This document shows, piece after piece, positions 1-7,547 of a DNA stretch of 15,879 bases. A model generated the notes under the pieces. That model was not told where the DNA came from. It was given only the letters and a program-made list of their open reading frames with translations, and did not search any database. Source of the stretch: JAYUHK01 sp043767025 (lineage in GTDB: Bacteria; Bacteroidota; Bacteroidia; Chitinophagales; Saprospiraceae); NCBI GenBank assembly GCA_043767025.1, contig JAYUHK010000109.1, forward strand, positions 1-15,879. Direction: 5' to 3'. Both the position numbers and the translations under genes were made by a program. The stretch's first letter is position 1. Each line of letters starts with the position of its first letter.

Positions 1-191
1 AGTTTTTGCTTAAAAATCCCGTCGGCGCGCGAAAAATACTCGTCGGAACCCCGCCAGACTCAAACAGTTTTCGCTTCGCCAGACGATATTTTTGCAAAAA
101 CTTGAATTTCTACAAGGCACGTCTGAAAATACAGTAACATCGAATAAAAATTGCTTGAAATTTTAGTAAAAAATATTTTGCGTAACATGAG
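1..191. other. Left-edge region without a supported gene
   Basis: No gene can be supported here. On the + strand one frame is open from base 3 to the TAA at 135-137 (44 codons, entering from outside the window). Its peptide is basic and I recognise no family in it, so it could be the tail of a gene or chance. Positions 1 to about 100 are clearly richer in G+C than the other intergenic DNA in the window, which hints at a gene remnant or an interspersed repeat rather than ordinary spacer. Positions 120-191 are AT-rich spacer downstream of the minus-strand gene that ends at 192. Confidence 0.3.
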
Positions 192-2120
192 TTACAATTT
201 TATAAATTTTTCGGCACCGACTAACTTTTGGTCGGCGTAAAAAAGTACTTCATAAAATCCTTTAGGCACGGAGGCGGGTAGCTCAATTTGCTCGTCGTGT
301 TTGCCGAAGTCGGCGGATATTTTTTGTGACCAGATAATTCGACCAGTCAAGTCAGCGACATTGACAGTCAGCTCCGAAATATTGTCTTGCACATCGTATT
401 GCAAATGCAGCGTTTGTTTGACGGGATTAGGAAAAATGCTGATGTTATTCAAAGCCGCAGGCTCTATGTCGGCTACCGCATTCACTGCCGAGCCGATGAT
501 GCCATAGACGTTGAGGCGGTTAGAAAAGCTCGCCAAATATACTTTGCCGTTGGCGACTACGGGCGGATTGAATTTGGCAAACCAACCGACGCTGTCGCGA
601 TTGGGAAAAGTCCGACTCGTCCAAAGTAGAGTTTTGACATCGCGCGCATCGTAGGCATCTAAAGAACCCGGACGCAGCACCAAATTGGCATCACCAAAGG
701 TTGGGTGCGAAGCCCACACGATACTGGTACCGTCCGTAGTGCCGTTGCTCGAAGCGGTCAAAGAAGAGCCGGGCATTCCAAAATCAAGTTTTAAATTTCC
801 CTTTTTTGTCCTCGTCAGGTCGAAGCGTTGCGTGTTACGGTCGAAAAAGAACTGCGTGATGGAATCGCTTTCTGCCCAAACATAGACACACTCGTTGTCT
901 TGGGAGCTGTTATATTTTAAATAAACGGGCGTTCCGTGAATGTGTTTTTCGGGAACGTTTTGGTTATTGGCGTACAAAATTTGACGTACAAAATCGTCGT
1001 TGGGCGTGCATTTTCCCATGTTATTGTTGTCGGTCATGTAGAGTTTTCCTTCTTTAGAGCCTGACAGATTGAGGTTGGTGTTCGGTATTAACATTGGTGC
1101 ATCTACGCCGTAGTCCAAGTCGTATTGCTCCAAAAACGCGTAGTTGCTGGGAGTAAAAAAATCAGTCAGGCGAAGCGAATCGGTCGCAGTCAATTTGAGC
1201 AAAGATTCTCCGCGATTGATAGGGTCGTTGGGATTGCCGTTTTGTCCCACCGAGCCGTTGCCGGTAGTGAGATAAATATTTCCAGCAGCATCTACGCACG
1301 GACCGCCGCCGCTCATCCAAATTCCCGCATCGTATCCGTTTGGATTGGCGTTATAGACATATTTTTTTTGGAGCGTATTGGCATCAAAACCGATTACCCA
1401 ACCGTGATAAGGTCCCCAGTCGCCGTGCGAAGCCCAACAGACATAGATAACTCCGTCGTGGAGCAAGAGCGCGCTTCGTTGGTTTTGTTTTTTGGTGTCG
1501 AAAGTAATAATTCCGTTCACGTTTCCGTCGCCAGTTCCTTTGTAGGTTGCGGAGATTTGCGTCGGACTGTTCGCCATTTCGAGACCCGTCCGAATATCAA
1601 TAGCGTGTAGTATTTGATAAAATTTATTGTCGTTCAGGTTGTAATGTCTTGATACAAAATACATCGCAAATTTCGCTCTGTCAATCACAGGTGTGCCGAC
1701 GATACCCATATTTTTGGTAAAATCTCGATACCCCGCAAACATATCATTCACATTGATGACGCGGCTGCCGATGGGCGTAAAACTTGCATACCAAATCGGC
1801 GCAGTGGTCGTCGAGTCGTCAGCGTTGAAGGCATAAATCGTGTTATTGACGGTAGCTACATAGACCACATTTTGCTTGCGATTGTTAATGGTCAAATTAG
1901 CAATCACCAACGGCTGTGCATAAATCTGGTCATCTACCTGTCGTTTGAAGAGCAGCGCAAACTGCGAGTTGGTCACATTAGAAGTGTTGAGCTTGGTTTC
2001 TTGGGCGTTCCAGCCGATGCGCGTTTTATCATAACGATGAGTCGGAACATCTACTTGCGCAGTACAAAAATTGGTTAAAATAGCAAAAAAACAGAATAAA
2101 AGTATTGTTTTGTTTGACAT
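192..2120 (-). CDS. Secreted PQQ-like beta-propeller protein with T9SS type A sorting domain
   Basis: A 642-residue secreted protein. A signal peptide covers residues 1-21 (cleavage TA|Q). Blade-like repeats follow, of the kind seen in PQQ-dependent quinoprotein propellers: VVYVATVNNTIYAF at 85-98, GTPVID at 142-147, SHGDWGPYHGWVIGFDA at 231-247, GIWMSGGGP at 266-274 and NIYLTTGNG at 281-289. Residues 560-642 (about 192-443) form a T9SS type A C-terminal sorting domain, starting SIFPNPV and ending in a basic, hydrophobic strand. The family is known for eight-bladed PQQ propellers, but I cannot confirm PQQ-binding or catalytic residues, so enzyme activity is not claimed. Export across the outer membrane by T9SS is inferred from the tail. 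The gene is monocistronic as far as can be seen, with its own promoter about 95 bases upstream. The ATG start directly precedes the signal peptide. Propeller and tail are clear; substrate unknown. Confidence 0.88.
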   Translation of the reverse strand: MSNKTILLFCFFAILTNFCTAQVDVPTHRYDKTRIGWNAQETKLNTSNVTNSQFALLFKRQVDDQIYAQPLVIANLTINNRKQNVVYVATVNNTIYAFNADDSTTTAPIWYASFTPIGSRVINVNDMFAGYRDFTKNMGIVGTPVIDRAKFAMYFVSRHYNLNDNKFYQILHAIDIRTGLEMANSPTQISATYKGTGDGNVNGIITFDTKKQNQRSALLLHDGVIYVCWASHGDWGPYHGWVIGFDANTLQKKYVYNANPNGYDAGIWMSGGGPCVDAAGNIYLTTGNGSVGQNGNPNDPINRGESLLKLTATDSLRLTDFFTPSNYAFLEQYDLDYGVDAPMLIPNTNLNLSGSKEGKLYMTDNNNMGKCTPNDDFVRQILYANNQNVPEKHIHGTPVYLKYNSSQDNECVYVWAESDSITQFFFDRNTQRFDLTRTKKGNLKLDFGMPGSSLTASSNGTTDGTSIVWASHPTFGDANLVLRPGSLDAYDARDVKTLLWTSRTFPNRDSVGWFAKFNPPVVANGKVYLASFSNRLNVYGIIGSAVNAVADIEPAALNNISIFPNPVKQTLHLQYDVQDNISELTVNVADLTGRIIWSQKISADFGKHDEQIELPASVPKGFYEVLFYADQKLVGAEKFIKL

Positions 2121-2325
2121 AAAGTTTATTTTATTTTAGTTTTAAATTGTAAATTGTAAATATGACTGTAACAACAAGGGAAAACAAAATCGTACAGATT
2201 TAGTTTATAGATTACTTTACAAATATATTCTTTTATTTTAGCTTGTCAAATTTTTTCAAATTATTTTTTCAAAAAAAATAAAGTTTTAGTATAAAAGTAG
2301 AGTAGGTTATTTTAGATACTGTAAA
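2121..2325. other. AT-rich divergent intergenic region
   Basis: This 205-base spacer lies between the minus-strand propeller gene and the plus-strand remnant. It contains the minus-strand promoter described separately and a short direct repeat (AAATTGT twice, near 2144-2158). No TAnnTTTG element was found on the plus strand, so no promoter for the 2329 ORF is apparent. Confidence 0.6.
2220..2250 (-). promoter_or_regulatory. Bacteroidota-type promoter for the propeller gene
   Basis: Read on the minus strand, TTTG (2250-2247) is followed after exactly 19 bases by TATATTTG (2227-2220). Both elements and the spacing match the -33 TTTG / -7 TAnnTTTG consensus of the Bacteroidota primary sigma factor. 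Transcription should start near 2213-2215, giving a leader of about 95 bases before the ATG at 2120. Confidence 0.75.
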
Positions 2326-2328
2326 TTG

Positions 2329-2673
2329 ATGTTCGTAAACGTCGGCGACCCCGAAAAAAAGGAGTCATTGGAAACTTTTTTTGTCGCTCAATTTGTTTAT
2401 ATCCTAAAAAACAACGAATTTAGCCCTGCCGATGTTTATAAAATTATTCAAACTGTAAAAAAAACTACCAATATGAGTTCTTATGATTATATAATTCAAG
2501 AAGCTAAAAAAGAAGGCTTCGACAGCGGCATCGAAAAAGGCATAGAGAAAGAGCGCAAAGTAATCGGTAATATACTGGCGCAGTTCCCAAATTGGGACGA
2601 CGAAAAAATTGCTGATTTAGCTGTTTCGACGCTCGAAATAGTACGTGCGGTGCGCACAGAGTTGGGTCTGTAA
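2329..2673 (+). pseudogene. Probable C-terminal remnant of an Rpn/PD-(D/E)XK transposase-like protein
   Basis: A 114-residue ORF if translated from the ATG at 2329; a TTG at 2326 is one codon earlier and the frame is closed by a TAG at 2287. The second half has the layout typical of the C-terminal tail of Rpn-family (recombination-promoting nuclease, PD-(D/E)XK transposase-like) proteins: a charged stretch with repeated Gly-Ile-Glu-Lys (EGFDSGIEKGIEKERK), then a short helical segment (NILAQFPNWDDEKIADLA, then VSTLEIVRAVRTELG). The nuclease domain that should precede it, with its acidic and lysine catalytic residues, is absent. No promoter is visible upstream. I infer a 5'-truncated remnant, though a small free-standing protein is possible. 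It sits between two unrelated genes, and I see no inverted repeats flanking it. Confidence 0.5.
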
Positions 2674-2737
2674 CCAACTTTTTTTCTTCCTCTCTCGTCG
2701 GCATTTTATGATTTTTAAACGATGAATTTCGTAAAAT

Positions 2738-2768
2738 TTTGTTTTCTCGCAAAAAAATGCTATTTTTG
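2738..2768 (+). promoter_or_regulatory. Bacteroidota-type promoter of rel, almost touching the start codon
   Basis: TTTG at 2738-2741 and TATTTTTG at 2761-2768 are separated by 19 bases and match the -33/-7 consensus exactly. Transcription should begin about 5-8 bases after 2768, at or next to the ATG at 2775. The earlier in-frame starts (TTG 2739 and ATG 2757) lie inside the promoter and would not be transcribed from it. Confidence 0.7.
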
Positions 2769-2774
2769 TACGGT

Positions 2775-4994
2775 ATGGAAGAAACCTTAATCATCAATCA
2801 AGATGCCGAGCGGCTGCTGATACAGCGCGCTTATCGGAATTTGCTGCGCTCTATCTCGTCCAATATGACGACCGAAGACCGCCAAAATATCCGTGTAGCA
2901 TACGAAATGGCGGTCGTGGCGCACAGCCAGCAACGCCGCAAGTCGGGCGAGCCATACATTTTGCACCCTATCGAAGTGGCGCGGATTTGCGCCGAAGAAA
3001 TTGGACTCGGACCTACCGCCGTTATTTGTGCCTTGCTGCACGATGTGGTGGAAGATACCAGTGTGACGTTGGACGAAGTACGGCAAAAATTCGGCGCGCG
3101 TGTAGCGATGATTGTAGATGGCTTGACGAAGTTGGACGATGCCTACGACAGCGAAAGCCCGCAAGCAGAAAATTTTAAAAAAGTCCTCAGCACGCTAGTA
3201 GATGACGTGCGCGTGGTGTTGATAAAAATGGCGGATAGGCTGCACAATATGCGGACGCTTGGCTCGATGCCTCGCCACAAACAGCTCAAAATCGCGGCCG
3301 AAACAAGCTACGTCTATGCGCCGCTTGCGCACAGGCTGGGACTTTACAACGTAAAAATGGAATTTCAGGATTTGTGCCTAAAAATCACAGAACCCGAAAA
3401 TTATCACGAAGTAGCCGGCAAACTTCAAGCCAGCAAACGCGACCGCGACCAGTATATCAACCAATTCATACAACCTTTGGCAAAAGAGTTGGACGAAATC
3501 GGCGTTCCGTACCGCATTATGGGGCGACCCAAATCCATTTCGTCTATCTGGAATAAAATAAAAACCAAAGGCGTTCCCTTCGAAGAAATTTATGACCTTT
3601 TCGCTGTCCGTATTATCGTAGATGTAGAAGAATTGCGGCGCGAAAAATCGGTGTGTTGGCACGTTTATTCTATCGTGACGGACGTGCATCGCCCGATTCC
3701 CGAGCGGCTCAAAGACTGGGTGACTACCCCCAAATCCAACGGCTACGAATCGCTCCATACCACCGTCATCGGACCCGAAGGGCGTTACGTGGAGGTACAA
3801 ATTCGGAGCGAGCGAATGGACGAAATCTCTGAAAAAGGCTACGCTGCCCACTGGAAATACAAGGGAGTAGGCAATCAACAAGATGTTTATGAGGCGTGGC
3901 TCGACAGCGTGCGGGAGCTTTTGGAGCATCAAAACGGCGACGCTATCGAATTTTTACACGACTTCAAAACCAACCTTTTCAACGAAGAAGTATATGTTTA
4001 TACGCCCAAAGGCGACATGAAAATATTGCCGAAAGGCGCAACCGCACTCGACTTTGCGTTTTCTATCCACTCCGATGTGGGCTATCATTGCGTAGCAATC
4101 AAAATCAACAATCGCCTCGTGCCAATGGGCTACGAGCTTCAAAACGGCGACCAAATCCATGTGACGACCAACAAAAGCCAGAAGCCCAGCGAGGGCTGGC
4201 TCAAAATGGTCGTGACGGGCAAAGCACGAGTAAAAATCAGGGCAGGACTCAAAGAAGAACGCAAGCGACAAGGACAGTTTGGGCGCGAAACTTTGGAGCG
4301 CAAACTCCAACATCTGAAAGCCGACGTAGAAGAAAATCTCGAAATGTTGGTCAAACATTATGGCTTTCGGGCACGCTTGGATTTATTTTTTGCCATTTCG
4401 CTCGGGCAGGTCGATTTGTCGGATTTGAAACATTTTAAGCTCGACGGACACAAGCTCTTGCTGCCCGAAGTTCCCAAAGAAAATCTGGCGACTGTCACCG
4501 AAAAAATATTTTTTCCGCCGCCACACAACGGAAACTACAAGCCACGCCTACTTATCAACGGACAAGTCGGCGACCAATACGAATACTCGCTGGCTACTTG
4601 CTGCAATCCCGTGCAAGGCGACGATGTATTCGCCTACGTCACAGCGACGGCAGGCATGAAAATACATCGAATAAACTGTCCCAACGGCACCAACTTGATG
4701 GTCAATTACGGCTATCGAGTGATGAAAGCCGAATGGGTAGATATGCCCAACTCGTCGTTTATCGCTGACCTCATCGTGAAGGGAGTGGATTCGGGACCGG
4801 GCGTTATCCAGCGACTGACGAATAAAATATCGTCTATTCTTGGACTCAATATCCGCTCTTTCAACATCGAGGGCAACGAAGGGTATTTTGAGGGAAAAAT
4901 TAGTCTTATCGTCACCAACACCGACCAGTTGAGCATCGCCATTCGCAGCCTCAAAAATCTGGAAGAAGTTTCGAGCGTAATGCGAGAGGATTGA
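2775..4994 (+). CDS. rel: Bifunctional (p)ppGpp synthetase/hydrolase, Rel/SpoT family
   Basis: A 739-residue enzyme that makes and degrades the stringent-response alarmone (p)ppGpp in the cytoplasm. Domains in order: an HD hydrolase at about 44-195 with H50, H64, HD at 89-90, ED at 93-94 and D154 in KMADRLHNMR; a synthetase at about 235-365 with GRPKS at 250-254, YDLFAVRI at 273-280, KSNGYESLHTTV at 320-331, VEVQIRS at 339-345 and AAHWKYK at 357-363; a TGS domain at about 404-466; a helical/zinc-finger-like region with C609, C610 and C635; and an ACT domain at about 660-739. Length and order fit long RSH proteins. Hydrolase motifs are intact and the synthetase has a basic KIKTKG loop at 261-266, so both activities are expected. 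I chose ATG 2775 because the two earlier starts lie inside the promoter and because MEE...AYRNLLR resembles relatives in the phylum. It is followed by a 175-base gap before rsgA. Confidence 0.96.
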   Translation: MEETLIINQDAERLLIQRAYRNLLRSISSNMTTEDRQNIRVAYEMAVVAHSQQRRKSGEPYILHPIEVARICAEEIGLGPTAVICALLHDVVEDTSVTLDEVRQKFGARVAMIVDGLTKLDDAYDSESPQAENFKKVLSTLVDDVRVVLIKMADRLHNMRTLGSMPRHKQLKIAAETSYVYAPLAHRLGLYNVKMEFQDLCLKITEPENYHEVAGKLQASKRDRDQYINQFIQPLAKELDEIGVPYRIMGRPKSISSIWNKIKTKGVPFEEIYDLFAVRIIVDVEELRREKSVCWHVYSIVTDVHRPIPERLKDWVTTPKSNGYESLHTTVIGPEGRYVEVQIRSERMDEISEKGYAAHWKYKGVGNQQDVYEAWLDSVRELLEHQNGDAIEFLHDFKTNLFNEEVYVYTPKGDMKILPKGATALDFAFSIHSDVGYHCVAIKINNRLVPMGYELQNGDQIHVTTNKSQKPSEGWLKMVVTGKARVKIRAGLKEERKRQGQFGRETLERKLQHLKADVEENLEMLVKHYGFRARLDLFFAISLGQVDLSDLKHFKLDGHKLLLPEVPKENLATVTEKIFFPPPHNGNYKPRLLINGQVGDQYEYSLATCCNPVQGDDVFAYVTATAGMKIHRINCPNGTNLMVNYGYRVMKAEWVDMPNSSFIADLIVKGVDSGPGVIQRLTNKISSILGLNIRSFNIEGNEGYFEGKISLIVTNTDQLSIAIRSLKNLEEVSSVMRED

Positions 4995-5169
4995 CGAAAT
5001 AAACAACTCACACACAGCCGATTTTTTAGAAAATATATCTCATTTATTTATTATTTGAATGCTTACGTTCAGATAAATATCATTCGCAATACGTCATAAA
5101 TGGTTGATTTTCAATAATATGTGACAACTAAAAATTAATAACTAAAAACTTATAACTACTTAATTTATT
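4995..5169. other. AT-rich gap between rel and rsgA
   Basis: No ORF, strong hairpin or exact TAnnTTTG promoter is visible. There is a near match, TATTATTTG at about 5049-5057, with one extra base in the spacer, and TTATTTTG at 5165-5172 overlaps the rsgA start. Whether rsgA is read through from rel or has its own promoter cannot be decided from the sequence. Confidence 0.4.
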
Positions 5170-6126
5170 TTGCAAGAAGGAATCGTTATAAAATCTACGG
5201 GGAGCTGGTATCAAGTCAGGCTACCAGATGACAGTGTGCTGCGCTGCCGAATCAAAGGAAAATTCAGATTGGCGGGCAAACAACTCACCAATCCAGTGGC
5301 GGTAGGCGACCGAGTGCGCATTATCTCCGAAATCGAAAATACGGACGGCATCAACGGTGTCATCAAAGAAATAATGCCGCGCCGCAACTATGTCGCTCGA
5401 CAGTCGCCGCGTCAGCACCACCAAATCCACTTGATGGTGAGCAATATTGACCAAGCCTTTCTGTTCGTCACAGTCGTCCAGCCGATGCTCAAACAGGGCT
5501 TTATTGACCGATTTTTGTTGATGACCGAGCCGCACGACATTCCGACATTTTTGGTTTTCAACAAAGCCGACGTGTACGAGGATAAAGACCGCGAGCGGTT
5601 TGAATATCTGAAAAACATATACGAAAAAATTGGATATAAAGTGCTGTTGGTGTCTGCGATTCGAGGCGATGGGTTGGACGAGCTGAAAGAGTTGTTGAAG
5701 GACAAAACTTCGCTGTTGAGCGGGCAGTCTGGGGTAGGAAAATCAACGACCGTCAATGCGCTCCAGCCTCGGCTTGACCTTCGGACGGAGGAGCTGTCCG
5801 ACTACTCCGGCAAAGGGCAACACACGACGACTTTCGCCGAGATGCACCCGCTTGATTTTGGCGGTTTTATCGTGGATACGCCGGGTATCAAGTTGCTGGC
5901 TTTCAACAATTTGGAGCCAAAAGACGTGGCGCACAACTTTCGTGAATTTTTCCAATTCGCTCCGAATTGCCGCTTTTCTAATTGCGCTCATCGCAACGAA
6001 CCACTTTGCGCAGTAAAATCTGCCATCGAATCGGGCGACATCAGCGAGCTGCGCTACAACAATTATTTACAAATTTTGGAGGAAATCGAAGACATCAACT
6101 ATTGGGAAAGGCACTCGGATATGTAA
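5170..6126 (+). CDS. rsgA: Ribosome small subunit-dependent GTPase A
   Basis: A 318-residue cytoplasmic GTPase that acts in late maturation of the 30S ribosomal subunit. It has an N-terminal OB-fold (about 1-70, with the typical GIVIKSTGSWYQVR opening) and a circularly permuted G domain in which G4 NKAD (131-134) and G5 SAIRGDG (162-168) come before G1 GQSGVGKST (185-193), G2 GKGQHTT (214-220) and G3 DTPG (236-239). A C-terminal zinc site follows: C267, C272, H274, C280. All catalytic motifs are intact. The start is a TTG at 5170; the frame is closed by a TAA at 5161 and no ATG occurs before residue 69, yet the family's conserved N-terminus begins right after this codon. It appears to lead a five-gene operon; the next ORF follows after 33 bases. 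RsgA is a known target of (p)ppGpp in other bacteria, which makes its position after rel suggestive. Confidence 0.96.
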   Translation: MQEGIVIKSTGSWYQVRLPDDSVLRCRIKGKFRLAGKQLTNPVAVGDRVRIISEIENTDGINGVIKEIMPRRNYVARQSPRQHHQIHLMVSNIDQAFLFVTVVQPMLKQGFIDRFLLMTEPHDIPTFLVFNKADVYEDKDRERFEYLKNIYEKIGYKVLLVSAIRGDGLDELKELLKDKTSLLSGQSGVGKSTTVNALQPRLDLRTEELSDYSGKGQHTTTFAEMHPLDFGGFIVDTPGIKLLAFNNLEPKDVAHNFREFFQFAPNCRFSNCAHRNEPLCAVKSAIESGDISELRYNNYLQILEEIEDINYWERHSDM

Positions 6127-6159
6127 GCACTTTTTTTTGGGAACAACAGTTTTTTTATT

Positions 6160-7038
6160 GTGAAATATTTTGTATTTATTTTTTATAACTTGTTAGCAAT
6201 CAGTCAATTAGCGCAAGCGCAAACAAGCACAATCGCTTCTTTGGACAGCAATCACATCGTCATCGGCGACGCGCTGCGCCTTCACATTCGGCTCGACGCA
6301 GATGCTACTATTGCGAAAGTAAAAACTTCTGTTTGGGACAGCAGCGGAGTCGAAATCCTGCGCCGCGAAGCCACACAACGCCAAAACCAAGATTTTGTCC
6401 TGACGGCTTTTGAGGCTGGAACTTTTACCTTGCCGCGCCTGCCCGTAGTGTGGGAAACTTCCGATGGGCGGACGGATACAGCACTTACCAATCCGTTGGT
6501 GCTGACTGTGACAGCTCTTGCGCTGCCAGATTCGGCGCAAATACGCCCGATTAAAGATATTTTGGAAGAAAAAAATAATTGGTTGGATTATTTGCCTCTC
6601 GTGGCTACGATTCTTATTTTTATTTTGTTTGTACTGTTGTTGCGAAAAATTTTTAGAAAACCGAAAAAGAATAAAATTGAAGTTCAAGAAGTGGTTTTGC
6701 CGAAGGTTTTGCCGTCCGCAGTTGCGCTCCAAAAACTCGAAATGCTGCGCCAAGCCGCACTTTGGCAACAAGGAAAAATTGCGGAATATCACACAGAGTT
6801 AAGTTTTATCGTCCGCGAATTTTTGGAAAATCAGCACCAAATCCTCGCTTTGGAGTCCACGAGCCATGAAATTTTGAGTGTTTTGGAAAAAGAAAAAAAC
6901 ATCACAAACGCTTACGCGTCGGATTTAAAATACTTTTTGGACACTACGGATTTGGTAAAATTTGCTAAATTGCAAGCACCCGTCGAGCTGCACGACCAAC
7001 TTTGGCAAGTCGCCCAAACACTCGTTGCGCAGCCATAA
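6160..7038 (+). CDS. BatD-like membrane-anchored protein
   Basis: A 292-residue envelope protein. Residues 1-20 form a signal peptide (cleavage QA|Q), residues 21-120 a beta-rich periplasmic domain, about 142-163 a single membrane span (LPLVATILIFILFVLLL) followed by a basic stretch RKIFRKPKKNK, and 185-292 a helical cytoplasmic domain. The last part resembles the C-terminus of BatD/DUF4381-type proteins, with HTELSFIVREFLE at 211-223, LESTSHEIL at 231-239 and DLVKFAK at 264-270. BatD proteins usually work with MoxR AAA+ ATPases and VWA-domain BatA/BatB in envelope stress; none of these partners is in the window, and the protein is shorter than typical BatD (often over 500 residues). The start is a GTG at 6160, chosen because it directly precedes the signal peptide; no ATG is available. 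Assignment is by domain layout and C-terminal motifs, so it is moderate. Confidence 0.72.
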   Translation: MKYFVFIFYNLLAISQLAQAQTSTIASLDSNHIVIGDALRLHIRLDADATIAKVKTSVWDSSGVEILRREATQRQNQDFVLTAFEAGTFTLPRLPVVWETSDGRTDTALTNPLVLTVTALALPDSAQIRPIKDILEEKNNWLDYLPLVATILIFILFVLLLRKIFRKPKKNKIEVQEVVLPKVLPSAVALQKLEMLRQAALWQQGKIAEYHTELSFIVREFLENQHQILALESTSHEILSVLEKEKNITNAYASDLKYFLDTTDLVKFAKLQAPVELHDQLWQVAQTLVAQP

Positions 7039-7073
7039 AATATTTCAAAACACAAGCAAAAAAACTAACTATT

Positions 7074-7544
7074 TTGAAAAAACAATTATTTTTTTTATTA
7101 CTTGCTCCGACTTTTTGTACGGCGCAATCTTCCACAAATGACAGCGTTTTTATTCGTGAGATAAATACTTTTGTGGACGCTTGGCACCACGCGGCGGCGG
7201 TGGCGGACGAGGACACTTTTTTTGGAAGTATGGACGCTGACGCGCTTTACATCGGCACCGATGCCTCCGAGCGTTGGCTGCGCGATGAGCTAAAAGTGTG
7301 GTCAAAAAAATATTTCGATAGAGAATCTGCTTGGTCATTTACGCCTTTGAAGCGGCATATTTACTGGAGCGACGACCGCCAATATGTCTGGTTTGACGAA
7401 ACATTAGCCACCCAAATGGACGTTTGCCGTGGCTCGGGCGTACTCCAACGGCACGGCGCGGTCTGGCGATTCAAGCAGTACGTCCTCTCCATCGCCGTCC
7501 CGAATGAAGTAGTAAAAGACTATCTAAAACTGTTAAAAAAATAA
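7074..7544 (+). CDS. Secreted NTF2/SnoaL-like domain protein
   Basis: A 156-residue secreted protein with one NTF2-like cone domain of the SnoaL-3/DUF4440 type. Residues 1-16 form a signal peptide (MKKQLFFLLLAPTFCTA|Q). The family signature YIGTDASERW lies at 59-68, followed by a strand-rich half containing WSFTPLKRHIYWSDD and a terminal GAVWRFKQYVLSIAVPNE. I chose TTG 7074 because it is followed at once by a standard signal peptide. A longer reading from 7002 would overlap the end of the BatD-like gene and bury the signal peptide 24 residues inside. NTF2-like proteins bind small hydrophobic ligands or act as isomerases or hydrolases, but no specific activity can be assigned here. It lies 35 bases after the BatD-like gene and 3 bases before the next ORF, which supports co-transcription. 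Confidence 0.82.
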   Translation: MKKQLFFLLLAPTFCTAQSSTNDSVFIREINTFVDAWHHAAAVADEDTFFGSMDADALYIGTDASERWLRDELKVWSKKYFDRESAWSFTPLKRHIYWSDDRQYVWFDETLATQMDVCRGSGVLQRHGAVWRFKQYVLSIAVPNEVVKDYLKLLKK

Positions 7545-7547
7545 AAG

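Noticed and set aside
182..195. GTAAC/GTTAC hairpin at the stop of the propeller gene as a terminator
   Set aside because: The stem is only 5 base pairs, includes the stop codon, and the T-run on the minus strand begins several bases later; too weak to call.
2739..2774. Longer N-terminus for Rel from TTG 2739 or ATG 2757
   Set aside because: Both codons lie within an exact -33/-7 promoter, and the family-like N-terminus begins at ATG 2775.
3378..4438. Long ORFs opposite to or in other frames of rel
   Set aside because: They overlap a fully conserved enzyme gene and have no recognisable domain; they are frame shadows.
5165..5172. TTATTTTG as a -7 promoter element for rsgA
   Set aside because: It has one mismatch, no TTTG 19-21 bases upstream, and overlaps the start codon itself.
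7002..7073. Start of the NTF2-like gene at 7002, overlapping the BatD-like gene
   Set aside because: It would put a good signal peptide 24 residues inside the protein; TTG 7074 places the signal peptide at the N-terminus.
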